Source: Aphanomyces cochlioides (taxonomy: Eukaryota; Oomycota; Saprolegniomycetes; Saprolegniales; Verrucalvaceae). From it: 64,000 bases of DNA. Position numbers and translations under genes: made by a program. Location of the stretch: assembly GCA_019828595.1 (NCBI GenBank), contig JAHQRK010000017.1:62001-126000 (forward strand), read 5' to 3'. Positions 32,558-43,876 of the stretch are shown one piece after another (position 1 is the first letter of the stretch; each line of letters starts with the position of its first letter). The notes beneath the pieces are model-generated. The model was not told where the DNA came from and made no database searches. It was given only the letters and a program-made list of their open reading frames with translations.

Positions 32558-33293
32558 CCCAACTACATGGCAGCCTTACCCTCCATCCTGGTTTGCTATA
32601 GTTTCCTGTTCCTACCCAGCAGTATCTATTCCAGACGCCGTCTCCATAGTTCAACCACCACGCTCGCAGCGCCCGATTCCATGTAACTTGCGCCTTGGTG
32701 ATGCCTGGTAAAAATGATTGGAACTTGTCCATCCAGTCCGTCTCTAAGCTTGCAGTACGCCCCGCGTACCCCTAATGGTAGGCCTGGGATATGCGCCAAC
32801 AAGCGTACTTCAGCCACCGTGATCACTCTCGTTTTTGTCCTCGAATTTGGATCGCAAATCTGCTTACCTTTACCCTTTACACCCTTGAGCGTTGAATACT
32901 TGCTACGCTCAGCTTGCACATCGAGTCTCTGTCTCTTTCTGCTTGGGTCGTACGCATCGGATGAATCTCGGGATGAGTCAGATTCGATTGCAATTCAACT
33001 GATTTACTACATGGTTAATTTTCCTTACCGCTCGATGACTCGTCAATTGAAATGGTGTCACCCGCCGCGAGCGCCTCAGCCTGCTCGGCCAAGTCCAACT
33101 TGTACAATTCAAATTGATGCTTCAGCCAAGCAGAACGAGCGGGACGAGAATTGTTTTGGACACAAGCGTCGACAAAAGCCTCAATCTTGGCCAGATTGTT
33201 TACTTCTTTCTGCGAGTCCAACTCGTTGAGCGCTCGGCGGACGCCTTCTCTCAAACGGCGCAGACCTGACTCAGCGTGCTCTGCCTCGAACAT
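32544..33293 (-). pseudogene. Antisense frames inside the small LTR element
   Basis: Minus-strand frames at 33293-33015, 32919-32626 and 32732-32544 encode in order a helical segment (LRRLREGVRRALNELDSQ), an acidic/basic patch (ESDSSRDSSD, then RKRQRLD) and SFLPGI followed by WNRALRAWWLNYGDGVW. The last two items occur in the same order in the antisense gene of the larger gypsy element (ESESDLAKRPRLD; SFLPDI; FNTALSEFWQRCAEDVW). The frames are broken here. They suggest a shared antisense gene. Confidence 0.45.
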
Positions 33294-33614
33294 GATTCCC
33301 GCAGCGCTTGATTGGTCTTCTCAAACTTGTTGCTCTTTGCCGATGGCTTCATGAAGTCAGGGGGGGGTCTTGTGTGAGTGCTATCCATTTCAATACTGGT
33401 TGCTTGCGTTATTACACTCGACCAGTCCAATCATATTATTGGCCAAAATCACTAACAAAAACAATTGACGACTGAATCCAGCCAGTTTGGCGGTCTGGCT
33501 GCGAGCGAGAGTTCGCCATACAAGCTCCTGTGTGTTGCGATAAAGGCATGTGTGAAGCTAGTGGCATGCGGTTACCTGCGTTCTCATACCGCGCTCTATC
33601 GAAGCGCCCGAAGG

Positions 33615-33828
33615 TACCAAATGCAGGATCACAAACCCCATCTCGTCAGGCCAAGCTATCCGCGATGACTATGTGAAGGTCAACGCCTGCCAAGCGAAGA
33701 CCACCCCAGAAACATCCAATGGCCAATCCTACATCAAGACTGTCTACTCTTGCAACGCCGGCTATACTGTTTGGTACTACGCCCACTCTGGTCGTTGGCT
33801 CGTGCAATGCCTGCCTTGTGACAATTGA
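33615..33828 (+). other. Cysteine-bearing open frame in the small LTR element
   Basis: An open frame ending at the TGA at 33826-33828 encodes a C-terminal segment with five cysteines (TKCRITNP, VNACQAKT, VYSCNAGY, WLVQCLPC). It looks more like a secreted-protein module than a Gag product and may be a captured host exon. No start codon or family was recognised. Confidence 0.3.
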
Positions 33829-34052
33829 TCATTCAAAACGCCTTGATTGAATAAAATGATAGCCATGCAAAAGCCGTTCCGACATTACTGTGCTGCCATA
33901 GAGCGATCAACAAGTCTCCTTTATCCCTCGCTATCCTTTCCACGCTGATTTGCGGGAGCGAAGTGCTGTACTTGAGAGAGCTGAGGAATACCATCTCCAC
34001 GTCCGTCGCATCAACTATTCGACACGAAGGTCCAATGTAAGCGAGGGGGGCT

Positions 34053-34661
34053 TGTGACGGCTGTGTCGGGAATTTTCCTTGTTCCGACTCTGGCACTCTT
34101 TCCATTTTCATCTTCCTCGAATCTCGATTAATGGTTCGACTTCGAACCCACGTCCTGTATATCTCTGTATTAGTATTAGTCTATTTTATATGTTTAGTCT
34201 AGCTAGCTGTACTTCCCTCACTTCTCAAATCACTCGGTTAAGCTTATTAATTAAACCTAGCCTACCAACTTCTGTCTGCGTCTCGCTGTCCTGAGTTCCG
34301 CCGAGAATATTCGGTTCCTGAAGTCCTAAGGGCCCGGTCGCCGAACCTTCCATCCATGCTTCAGGGGCTTCTGATTGGTCAATTCCAATAATTTCCGGAT
34401 AATGGGGTCGTTCATGCTTTCGGATAAACTCAGGCAGGAACGCCTTTTTCCAGGCAGAGATGATCCATCTCTGCCTCAACAAGTCCGTTCCTGCTTCAGA
34501 CACATTTTCAAGAAAATCGAAAAAATACTTTTCAAAAAAACTTCCAAAAAATTCCGGATAACGTTCCTGCCTGGCAGGGATAGATTTCTTCCCCGACCAG
34601 GCCCTAACGTCTGGACCTTCAATTAATTTGTGCGTCATCGCCAATCCACGCGACTGTCACG
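34053..34661 (+). repeat. 3' LTR of the small LTR element, carrying a MITE
   Basis: The same LTR as at 30671-30972, expanded by about 300 bp through an inserted Harbinger-type MITE (34330-34604) and a few flanking bases absent from the 5' copy. It ends at about CGACTGTCAC. Confidence 0.82.
34330..34604. mobile_element. Harbinger-type MITE
   Basis: A 275-bp non-coding insert with imperfect inverted ends (GGGCCCGGTCG on the left; GGGCCTGGTCG read inward on the right), flanked by TAA at 34327-34329 and 34605-34607. The interior has a perfect 11-bp-arm hairpin (AGGCAGAGATG...CATCTCTGCCT). The GGGCC terminus and TAA target match the Harbinger element at 12675-15213. Confidence 0.75.
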
Positions 34662-34899
34662 AAAACGTGACTTTGTTCTGCACCCCGCTTCTTGGAACGA
34701 CCTCCAAGAGCCCTTTTCGAGGACAAGGCAGAATACAAACTGGTTAATGACTTAACCTGGCTCGTGCATGCTCTAGCAGCCACACAAATGTCCAATTAAT
34801 CGGCCAAGACTTCCCCCTACAATGGGGAAGATCGCGATCTCTCGAGTGAAGCCACCATGTCAGCGACATGTTCTAAGGCCATGAGGGAGCTCACCCATC
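34662..34899 (-). pseudogene. Old chromodomain gypsy relic, C-terminal end
   Basis: On the minus strand, the frame that ends LYEDIPLIFRR at 48791 continues here after removing the inserted gypsy element and one CATC: WVSSLMALEHVADMVASLE and then a stop near 34831. This is the extreme C-terminus of a chromodomain integrase. The remaining bases to 34662 would be its 3' non-coding sequence. Confidence 0.6.
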
Positions 34900-35420
34900 T
34901 GTGGCGTCAACTGTCACATGACGGTTGGTCGTCCAAAGTCCGGCCAACTGGCTAATCTACGACTCCCGTTCTACTGCCTCGACCAAGCCGAGCTTATCGT
35001 CTAGTGCTATGGCAATCCTGGTCCGATTGGAAAGTCCTGGACGGACCTGGATTCATACCTTCTCGCTCGGATTATCTGTCACTCGGATTGGTGTCCTTAC
35101 ACTCGGATCTTGCCCGACGACAATCCGGTACCCCCTTTCTTCTTTCTGATTGGCGGTTCTCCGATTAGTAATGTCGCTCGTCGAACCCGCCTCCCATCAC
35201 GTTTCATCTTCTATTAATACCCCTTAGTTTACTGCATATGTAGTTCTAGCTAGCCTTTCTAACCTCACAATCGTTTTTACCTTGAATCTTCCGAACGGTT
35301 GGTCCGTCGGTCGTCGCTGAATCACCCCGTTCAGCTTCGCCCAACGTCAAACGTCGCCAGTCCGCCGCTTGAGCTCGTATCTCAAGGAAACCTGGCGGAA
35401 ACCACACATTTCACGCCAAA
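34900..35420 (+). repeat. 5' LTR of the gypsy element
   Basis: Direct repeat of 48271-48790. It contains four closely spaced CTCGGAT heptamers near 35060-35112. The end reads CACGCCAAA where the 3' copy reads CACGCCACA. Confidence 0.92.
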
Positions 35421-35462
35421 TTAGAGAAGCAGGGTACGGCACAAGCCTGCTGGACTGCGACA

Positions 35463-38275
35463 ATGGAAGAAAATTCGCCCGAGAAACCGACCGAGACACC
35501 TTCTATGAGGGCGTCAAGGAAGTCTGCGGCCGCATCTGCACCGACACGAAGATCCTTACGGCTGAAGGGAGACCCACCTGAGTACGGTCTCTATGAGAAG
35601 CCCGCGCGGAACGCTAACCTCGCACATCTGCCTCAACTGGAGATCGAAGACAAGGATTCTGCAAGCTCTGCTGTCAGCTCACTCGGATCGTCGACGAGTA
35701 AACGAGAAGCTGAAGATGACCCAGACCTGTCACCTCAATCACAAGTTCCCACGAAGATGCCGGCAGTTGAAAGTCCTCCTCAAGAAGTTCCGTCGGTCAT
35801 AGTGGTTGATCACACAGACTCGGACAAAGAAAAATCTGGTCAGCCGGAAACAAGTCCTATGCATGAAAGTGAGTCGGTACGAGAAACGAAGAACCAATCC
35901 GACGAAGCACCTTTACGAAGGACCATGCCGGAGCCCCGCATCGAGCATGCAGAAGACGCACTGCCAATGATACCTGCGGACCAGGCGAAAATCCTGGCCA
36001 GATTTTCTGAGATCCGTGAGGAGCTGGTTCTCAACAAGTTTTGGAAAGTGCCGCTGGGATACATCGACAAGACTACGAGAGTTTTCTCTTGCAACAACAA
36101 CTGGACCAGTCGGCTGAATACCGACGCTATGCCGAGCAATTGGATTCCGAGCGGGACTTTCTGCGCATGGAAAACCAACAAACTCATGCTCTGATTTCAC
36201 AAGTCTTGGAACAATGTCAAACCAACGAGGAGGCTCGTATTGCTACTTTCACTGCTGCCATGTCTTACCTGCAAAAATTGTTTGACGACCGCCTACGAGC
36301 ATGGACTAATTCCATCCGCGAAGCCTACGAACTTCAATTGGTTGAACGAGAAAAATCCCTTCTTTGGGCGAACGCCTTCTTCACTGAATCTCCCGAATTT
36401 CAGTCTGCTGTTCAAGCCGCCGTCATGGCGGAAAGACAAGCCTTACAAGACCAGCTGACAGTTGTTCGAGGGGAATCTGAAGTGGTTAACCGCGCTCTGG
36501 TCGAAACCCAAAGGATACTGACTCAGTCCAAGTCCGAGTCAGACTTTTTGGAAAAGAAAATTCGTGATCTCGAAGAGAAAATATCCTCGACAGAACTAGA
36601 GAAGGAAGATGTAATCAGTTCTCTGACTTCGTCCTGACATGCTCAAAGGGCCGAACACAAATCCGAGTTAGTCCGAATTCGTGCCGAATATGAACTCTTC
36701 ATCCAGACTTCGCTGACGAAGTCCGACCCCGATTTGGATCCGAAGTTCGACCCCGATTTCCTTCGATTCGTTCAAGAAAATAATTTCCTCCTTGCGGAAC
36801 GGGAAAACCTACTCCAAATGAAAACCGACTGGGAGTCGGAACGTCAGAACATGGAAGAGAGTTTCAGGATCGCTGAAGCAAGCATTACGGAACTACAAAC
36901 AGAAGTGGAGGAACTCAAAACTCAACACGAAGACGAAGTGAGTCGGATCCATGCAGCCCGGTTGGCCGAGCGAAGACAAGATGCTATGGACGTATCTGCA
37001 CTCAAGTCGAGGGATCAGATATTGAGCAGTCAAGTCGAACGGTTGTCGAAAGACTTGGCGGGATATAAGAACATCTCCGAGCAATCCGAGATGGCAAATT
37101 ACTCAGCTCCAACTTACCATACGTTCCAAAGAAGACTTGATACGAGCTCTGGAAACAAATCTGAAGCTCCGCAGTAGCCCGAAGAACCCGAACCTGGCAA
37201 ATTGTCAAGTCTGTCCCGGATATTGAAATCCAAGCTAGAAGATTCTGAAATCCGAATCCAGACTTTGATACGAGACCACGCCCAAGAGTTATTAGAGCGG
37301 GAGACCCACGTCGAACATCAATGGAAGGAACAGTGTCTCAAATTGGAGGCCGTATCGTCCGGCGCACTCAAGGACGTCGAAAATTCCCACCTGAAGCTGA
37401 ATCATGCCGATGAGGAAATCAAGGAGTTGACTTCGGCGGTCCGTGGCCTGAAAGCCCAAATAAACGACAAGGATGCTTTGTACCGACAATTGATTGGCCG
37501 ATACGAGCTGCTATCAACGACGTTTAAAGCAATCGAGGATGAAAGCATGGACATGCGCTTCCAACTGGATGAAGCGCTACGACAACTTGCGGACGCCAAA
37601 GAGCAAGCGGATATCGCAATCGAGGCTCGAGAAAGTTTGACTGCCAAATACGAAGGTCAGATAATGCAGTTGCGACATCAATTGCAAGTCCGGCCCCATG
37701 AGACCTGGACGGACCACCGACCCAGATCCATGTACTCCCCTACGGCTTCGACACAATCGACTTCTGCTCTCTATCCCGGATATCCGAGTCGTCAATTTGA
37801 GACCGGTCGATTCGATATGAAGCCGCTGACACACCTCAATTTGACCCCTGGTAAGAAGATCCCGATGGAGGCTGAAATTCCTCGGATGTCCGACGTCCCC
37901 GTTTACATGGCTAACACTGAACTCGAGACTCAGAGGTCACACGTTACTCCGACTCGGTTCAGTAGTCCGCTGCCTGGGACAAATCCGACACAGACTGGGG
38001 CCGGTCAGACCCGGACTCACACTCATGATCCGACTCGAACTCAATATTCCACCCCGACTCGGGCGGCGGCTGGCCAACCCGGATCACAACCTACCGATCC
38101 GATCCGGACCAGACACAGTTTTAGAGACCGATATCCGCCTAGTGACCCGGGAGGGGATGGCTCCGACGGCCCAGACGGCGGAGACGACGCCGCAAGAGAC
38201 GCGAGGGGTGTTCCCCTAGATGCTCGACCGCCCAGCTATCGGCCCCGTGGGAGGATTTCCTTTTCGGATGTTTGA
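35463..38275 (+). pseudogene. Gag N-terminal region with a very long coiled coil
   Basis: The first frame (35463 to about 36045) starts MEENSPEKPTETPSMRASRK and is Ser/Pro/Glu-rich. A shift near 36045 leads to a second frame running to 38275. That frame is broken only by TGA at 36635 and TAG at 37175, with the same frame continuing past both. The central 500 or so residues are heptad-rich (for example KIRDLEEKISSTELEKEDVI). It ends in a Pro/Thr/Arg-rich segment. Such a long coiled coil before the capsid region is unusual for gypsy Gag. The breaks could be real mutations, recoding sites or sequence errors. Confidence 0.7.
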
Positions 38276-39332
38276 AGTTGGCCCCGAAGCTAACTAGCTC
38301 TGCAGTACAAGACCAGATCGAGCATTTTCTCACACGGATTCGAGACTTCAAACAGCTCCATGAGATACCCGACTACGAAATCCTAGAGGCTGTGGACAGA
38401 CGGATCACCGAGTCGAACCACCCCAAGATCTCCATATGGTGGGCGCAGAAAACAAGAAATCTCCTTTCAAATCATGGGGGCAGGCCCGGACGGTTCTGCA
38501 ACAGACTTTCGTCGATAAGGCCCAGCTTACGACCGTCAAGGTGATCTCGGAACTAGGACGACAGCAACGCGACGAATCCTTGCGATAGTATGCCACTCGT
38601 CTGCACGAGGCGGCTCAAGAAGCCCTCATTCCGGACGTGACCGCTGTCAACTTCTTCCTTTCTGGAGTCTACGATTCGTCTCGCGTTTCGAGTTTGCAGA
38701 ACGCAGAGAATCCTCCCGAGACTCTGGACGCTTGCATCAACTATCTGCGTACAAGGGATATCGACGTCGAAATCACTCCTGAGAAAGAAGAACGATCCCG
38801 ATCGGCCTCGCCCAAATCTGCCAGAATGCCTGCCCGGAGTCCGATCTCCGCGAAATCCGAGTCCGTGGGTTGGGAGGGTCCGATAGCTGAACTGAGACGC
38901 GAGAATCAACTTATGGAGGCCCGAATGATGCAGAAAATACCAACTGTGGTTGCGAGCCTGATGACAACGACTCAGACTAACTCTCAGGCTCCTTCGTCCG
39001 GTGGCTCGAATTCTGGTTCTTCTCTCAGCTCACCTAATGAGCCTCGGCTGAAAATCCGAATGGATGACGACGTGCTAACCGTCAACAATGGTGTCGTATG
39101 TGGTCGATGTCTCACACTTGGCCATCCAAGAGAGAAATGTTATTGCGCGAATATGACCTGCACCAGGTGCCGCCTGTATGGACACGTAGCCCGAGAATGC
39201 TCGTTACCCGGTCGACGAGGATCGCAAAACAATCAGGGATCTCAAAACCGCCCCGGAAGCTCAAACGGAAGTAACGGGAACTCATCGACGGTTGTGCGCG
39301 AGAATTCAGCTAGTTCCCACCAGCAAGCCTGA
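38272..39332 (+). pseudogene. Gag C-terminal region with two zinc knuckles
   Basis: Two frames (38272-38544 and about 38590-39332) encode a capsid-like helical region followed by a nucleocapsid with two CCHC knuckles: CGRCLTLGHPREKC at 39099-39140 and CTRCRLYGHVAREC at 39159-39200. A Gly/Ser/Asn-rich tail follows. Zinc knuckles bind the genomic RNA. A frameshift near 38540-38590 separates the two parts. Confidence 0.78.
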
Positions 39333-39434
39333 GAAAAGAGGGACAAGATCCCGGCCGAAGGAAGCGGCCCAGACCTTGTCAAACCTCCCGACCCTGACAA
39401 AGCTTTCTCATCCAGTACCTTATCCTTACCCCCT

Positions 39435-40552
39435 TTGCCTGATCCTGACTCCCATTCTGCCCTTCGTGATCCGAACTCGGATCTTATTGTTACACCGATT
39501 ACCCATACTTTTCCCTGCCTGAAATCTGGGATGACTATGAAATTGGACGATGTCGTCCCCCTTACCCAACGTGCCGTCGATTTGCCTCTGGATCCGACGA
39601 AGAAAAACCAGCCGGATTCAATAAATCCGTGTATGACCATACCCAACCCGGATTCGATAAATCCGAGTTTGACCTTACCGACATTACCCGGCCCCAAGCC
39701 GAAGACAGATTCAGATTCGAATCTTGTGCGACGACCCATGACGGATTTTAAAAATCCACCCTCTGACAATACCAAGCGTTACCAAAATCACGAGGATCGT
39801 GATATACTAACCCCGAGACCCACGTGGGATAAATCGGCTTGTCCTCTCCCTCGCTTGTGAAAACCAAACCCCTCATTGAACCAACGGTTGTATTTGTATC
39901 GAAGTTATCAGAGTCATTGTGTGACTCATCTACCGAACAGCCGCGTGAGGTTGCACCTCCGTGCCCCGAGCCGATCACGAGTGGCGATCGTCTCTTGATC
40001 TTTGAATACGAAACGGACGACGCAAGTACCGGGTCTGACGAACTTGAAACCAAACCGGCGGAAATCCACCAGAAATCCTCTCTTCCCTCGGAGGCCTCCT
40101 CCGTAGACCAACTTGTGACTAACCCTCTGAATGAGCCCGACCAACCTGACTTGTCGAGTGCTCAAGATCTGACCCTTAATTCATTACGGAGCAATGAGAT
40201 TCCTGCTCCCGTGTTTACTCCCGCTCAACTTGAAGCCATTGTTACTGGCGATTTTGTTGGCATCCCGGAATCTGTCGCTGATATTGAAGACAGAGTGATG
40301 CCTACTTCCTCAGCGGATATTGAAAGTCAGATCAGGAAGATTCGATCCCGACGCAAGGATCCCACTCACACGGACTTGGTGACAGCCATAACAAAGACAC
40401 TGAAGAGACCCCTCACGAGAGACGAGAAGATTATTCTGGAAACGCCTGATGCCCTGGGTGATCCTGACCGATGGTTAAAATGGTTCGAAACGACCTTAAA
40501 TACTTGTGAAGAGGCTCGCCGGGCAAGCCGTGACTTTAGAAACTCCCACTAA
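39435..40552 (+). other. Unassigned linker frames between Gag and protease
   Basis: Two frames (39435-39860 and 39839-40552) carry Pro/Asp/Asn-rich sequence with imperfect repeats of PDSINP, then an acidic segment and a helical stretch (RDEKIILETPDALGDPDRWLKWF). They are oriented as part of the polyprotein, but no domain was recognised. Confidence 0.45.
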
Positions 40553-40660
40553 GGCCGTCCCGCTGTAGTTGCCGCTATTAAATGTTTTACTGCGCGACAC
40601 CTCCGACTATTTGACTCGACCCACCCTGACTCATATACGACCCCGATTTCGTCAATTTCA

Positions 40661-41749
40661 ATGAAAAATCCGACCATTACCCCCCACGATCCATTTGATA
40701 GAAGTACCGCCTCTATATCAGCGTACAAGTCTGCCTTGCGTGCTCGGATTCATAAATCCGCGTCCATCGGTAAGCCATGCCTTACCGTACGATTCAAAGA
40801 CAAAGCTGAATACCGTTACGACCGTCTGCAAGAACCTGTGTCAATTCTCTTGTCGGACTTGAAGAAAACCCGCCTAAATGGAAAACTATGGCGACGTATC
40901 CGAGGGGCGACTCCGGCTCGCCGTACACTGATTTCTCAAATTCTGAAGTCTAACCCGAGTAGCCCCGACCCAGACCTCGAACCCGTCCCGAGTACTCCGA
41001 CTCCGACTGTATCGGATCCGGACCAAGCTCGAGACACCTCTGAAGCCCTAGTAGCTATGCTACTTGACGAATTACCTTCCGACCCGACTAGCCTATCTAG
41101 TCTGGGGGGTGATAGGGCACCCCCACGGCCTCACCCACCTGACGGCAAAGATTTGTTCACAAACCCCTCGAATAGTCCGGCCCGATTATTGTGCGCAATC
41201 AGACCATTGAATCAAGCTCCGACTGTTGCGGTAACCATTAACAGCGTCCCGGTCAGTGCTCTTATTGACACTGGTGCGATCATCAGTGTTATCAGTGAAG
41301 AGTGCTGGGTCCGAGCCGGATCGCCGACACTTTGAAAATCTCGGACCAACATGATTTCTGTACAGGGCCAATCCTTACAAACCCTGGGGCTGCGTACGTT
41401 TACAATCCGTCTGGCTGAACGTTCGGAACTATTCCCTTTCCACGTCATGCCAGGCACTGTTTCGCACTGTATACTTGGGATCGACTATCTCCGAAGAGTC
41501 CATGCTCAAATCGACTTAGTTCAAAATTGCCTGATCGTGCCCGGAACCAACCAACCATTATCATTGATCCGCGAGGCGGATTTCGTCAATCCTTCCAACG
41601 AACGCGTGACCTCGATTTCATCCATTACTATGGCAAACCCAATCTCGACAAAATCACGATCAAAGAATCGCTGCGATTACCGGGATACCACCGACAAATG
41701 GTCTGTTGCATGCCGCTTGAACCTATTCTCGAAGGAACTCATGTCTTAG
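40661..41749 (+). pseudogene. Retropepsin-like aspartic protease region
   Basis: The catalytic triad is in SALIDTGAIISVIS, and the flap/C-terminal motif is HCILGIDYLRR. One in-frame TGA at 41333-41335 separates the two motifs; the frame continues beyond it to 41749. The enzyme would cut Gag and Pol precursors. A further frame change follows before RT. Confidence 0.72.
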
Positions 41750-42052
41750 TGGAAGCCACGATAGCTTCCGAAATCCTTCTAGTAGCCCGATCACTTAATA
41801 CGGTCCGCCATGGAGTTGTCTGGGTACAAGTTCAGAACCCGACGGAAAGCGAGATTGACTGGGGACCATAAACCCAGATCGGCACGGCAACGGTCTTACC
41901 GACTGACTATCGCGACGGCACTTCTATTGATTCCGCGTCGACTCGGCATTCGACGAAACATGACGTAAATCCTGGTGTACTGACTCGTACTGACTCAGAC
42001 TGACTCAACACGCGACCTGACTCGGACTGACACTGACAAAATTCCGGTTGCA

Positions 42053-43876
42053 TTGACCCAACAAATTTACCCCGGATTGATAGCAGTGGTGACCGACAAT
42101 ACTCGCCCTAAGAACCCCAACAAGCGTGTCGCTGTTAAAGAAGAGATCCCTATCAACTGGGAAGGGTCGAGTCTTAACCCCTTACAATGCGAAACGATAC
42201 GCCAACTGCTACTCGAATTCGATCTGTTTGTTACGACGTTCAAGGCGCCCGGAAGGACAGACCGGATCAAGTGCACGATCAACACGGGAAACGCTGCTCC
42301 GATAAAATCAGCCCCTTTTCGTGTGTCTCAAAGGGAAGGTGAACTTATGGAAGCCGAAATACGCCAATATGAAGAACTCGGATTAATTCGTCCATCAACC
42401 AGCTCCTGGGCAAGTCCTGTCCTGATGATAAGGAAGCCCGACGGATCGATCCGATTCTGTATTGACTACAGAAATCTCAATGATGTGACGATCAAGGATC
42501 GATATCCTATGCCCCGTGTCGACGATTTGCTCGATGTCCTTGGCAAATCTAAGTACTTCTCCACGATGGATGTCGCGTCTGGGTATTGGAACGTCCGTAT
42601 GGACGAAGAATCTATTCCGAAAACGGCTTTTATATGCAAGTTCGGCCTCAATGAATGGCTCGTTATGCCCTTTGGCCTGTGTAACGCCGTGCCTCAATTC
42701 GAGCGGCTCATGGAAGATGTTCTCCGAGACCAACTCTGGCAATCCTGTTTGGTATACCTGGATGATGTCATCGTCTTCAGTGCGGATTTTGCTTCCCATT
42801 TATCACGACTCAGACAAGTATTGCAATGCTCGCAGGATGCTGGATTCAAGTTAAAAATGTCCAAGTGCCACTGGGGCAAGACATCGGTAACGTTTCTGGG
42901 ACATATTGTTACTCCCGCCGGGATTTTGCCAAATCCCGAAAAGGTCAAATCCGTGTTGAAAATCCGACCGCTGAGAAATGTGGTCGAAGTCCGTGCATTC
43001 CTCGGATTAGCAGGATACTTCAGAAGATTCATACAAGGGTTCGCGGCTATCTCCAAGCCGCTCGAACACTTGAAAACCGCCGAAAAATTCGTCTGGACAT
43101 CCGAATGCGACGACGCCCTAAACATACTGAAGCGAAAACTCGTGAGCCCGCCTATCTTGGCATACCCCGATTTTGATTTACCATTCTTCATCCTCGTCGA
43201 CGCTTGCCCGATCGCAGTTGGCGCGGTACTTATGCAGCACCAAAACAAGAAAGATCGCGTGGTCGCGTACGCAAGCCAAGCTTTGGACTCTACTCAACAA
43301 AAATGGATCACCAAGCACGATGGCGTGTCGGAAATTGAATGCTACGGAATCGTATGGGCCACCAAGAAATTCCGACCATACATCGACAGACGACCTTTCA
43401 CAATTTACACGGATCACGGAGCTCTCGTCTGGCTATTTAAACCCGGATCTCACTCTACAAACGGCAAACTTGCACGATGGGTTGTTCACTTGCAAAGTCT
43501 GGATTTTATTGTTGTACACAGACCCGGATCAAAGATGGGATGCGCGGACGGACTCTCGCGGTTACCACTCGAACCAACGCTCGCAGATATCGAGTCGTCA
43601 CCCACTTATCGATATGACGCGTCCACCTCTGAGTTGGTCAGACAACATTTAATCGCAGCAATTCAAACTCGGAGCAAATCCAAATCCGTGTCCGATGCTC
43701 GACCACGAACACGTCTCGTGTCGGAACAACTAGAGTCTGACCCGAATCCCGAACCTCCAGATCCAGATCCACCCGACCGTACCCCGAGAACGGATTTTTT
43801 CCATCCGACTGCAACAAACGAATCCGAGGACGGATTTTTCTCTTCCAGGGGGGGAGGAGGACTCCCAGTCGGATGA
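42053..43876 (+). CDS. Reverse transcriptase and RNase H (Ty3/gypsy Pol)
   Basis: A 607-residue open frame. RT motifs include IRFCIDYRNLN, YPMPRVDDLL, WLVMPFGLCNAV and the active-site YLDD at residues 235-238 (42755-42766). The RNase H domain begins near PFFILVDACPIAVGAVLMQ and includes YTDHGALVWL. It would copy element RNA and remove the RNA strand. The upstream boundary is set by the first good frame; translation probably depends on the polyprotein. The stop codon overlaps the next frame's ATG as ATGA (43873-43876). Confidence 0.93.
   Translation: MTQQIYPGLIAVVTDNTRPKNPNKRVAVKEEIPINWEGSSLNPLQCETIRQLLLEFDLFVTTFKAPGRTDRIKCTINTGNAAPIKSAPFRVSQREGELMEAEIRQYEELGLIRPSTSSWASPVLMIRKPDGSIRFCIDYRNLNDVTIKDRYPMPRVDDLLDVLGKSKYFSTMDVASGYWNVRMDEESIPKTAFICKFGLNEWLVMPFGLCNAVPQFERLMEDVLRDQLWQSCLVYLDDVIVFSADFASHLSRLRQVLQCSQDAGFKLKMSKCHWGKTSVTFLGHIVTPAGILPNPEKVKSVLKIRPLRNVVEVRAFLGLAGYFRRFIQGFAAISKPLEHLKTAEKFVWTSECDDALNILKRKLVSPPILAYPDFDLPFFILVDACPIAVGAVLMQHQNKKDRVVAYASQALDSTQQKWITKHDGVSEIECYGIVWATKKFRPYIDRRPFTIYTDHGALVWLFKPGSHSTNGKLARWVVHLQSLDFIVVHRPGSKMGCADGLSRLPLEPTLADIESSPTYRYDASTSELVRQHLIAAIQTRSKSKSVSDARPRTRLVSEQLESDPNPEPPDPDPPDRTPRTDFFHPTATNESEDGFFSSRGGGGLPVG

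Larger units (their letters stand above)
30671..34661 (+). mobile_element. Small LTR retroelement with degenerate interior
   Basis: Two LTRs (30671-30972 and 34053-34661) begin TGTGACGGCTGTGTCGGGAA; the 5' copy ends CCGTCACA, giving a TG...CA structure. The flanks CAAAA and GAAAA agree with a 4-5 bp target duplication. The interior of about 3.1 kb has sense frames predicted to be coiled coil, and antisense frames, but no recognisable protease, reverse transcriptase or integrase. It is probably non-autonomous and related in plan to the 34900-48790 gypsy element, with which it shares GAGAAGCAGGG just inside the 5' LTR. Confidence 0.8.

Noticed and set aside
30671..34661. Small LTR element considered as an autonomous retrotransposon
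   Set aside because: No protease, RT or integrase motif could be found in any frame.
34662..34675. Sequence AAAACGTGACTTTG considered as the continuation of kinase exon 4
   Set aside because: The match is short and is not followed by the next exon codons; the adjacent sequence fits the old gypsy relic, so the continuation is unproven.
42694..43248. 184-residue minus-strand frame in RT
   Set aside because: Shadow of the RT-RNase H gene.
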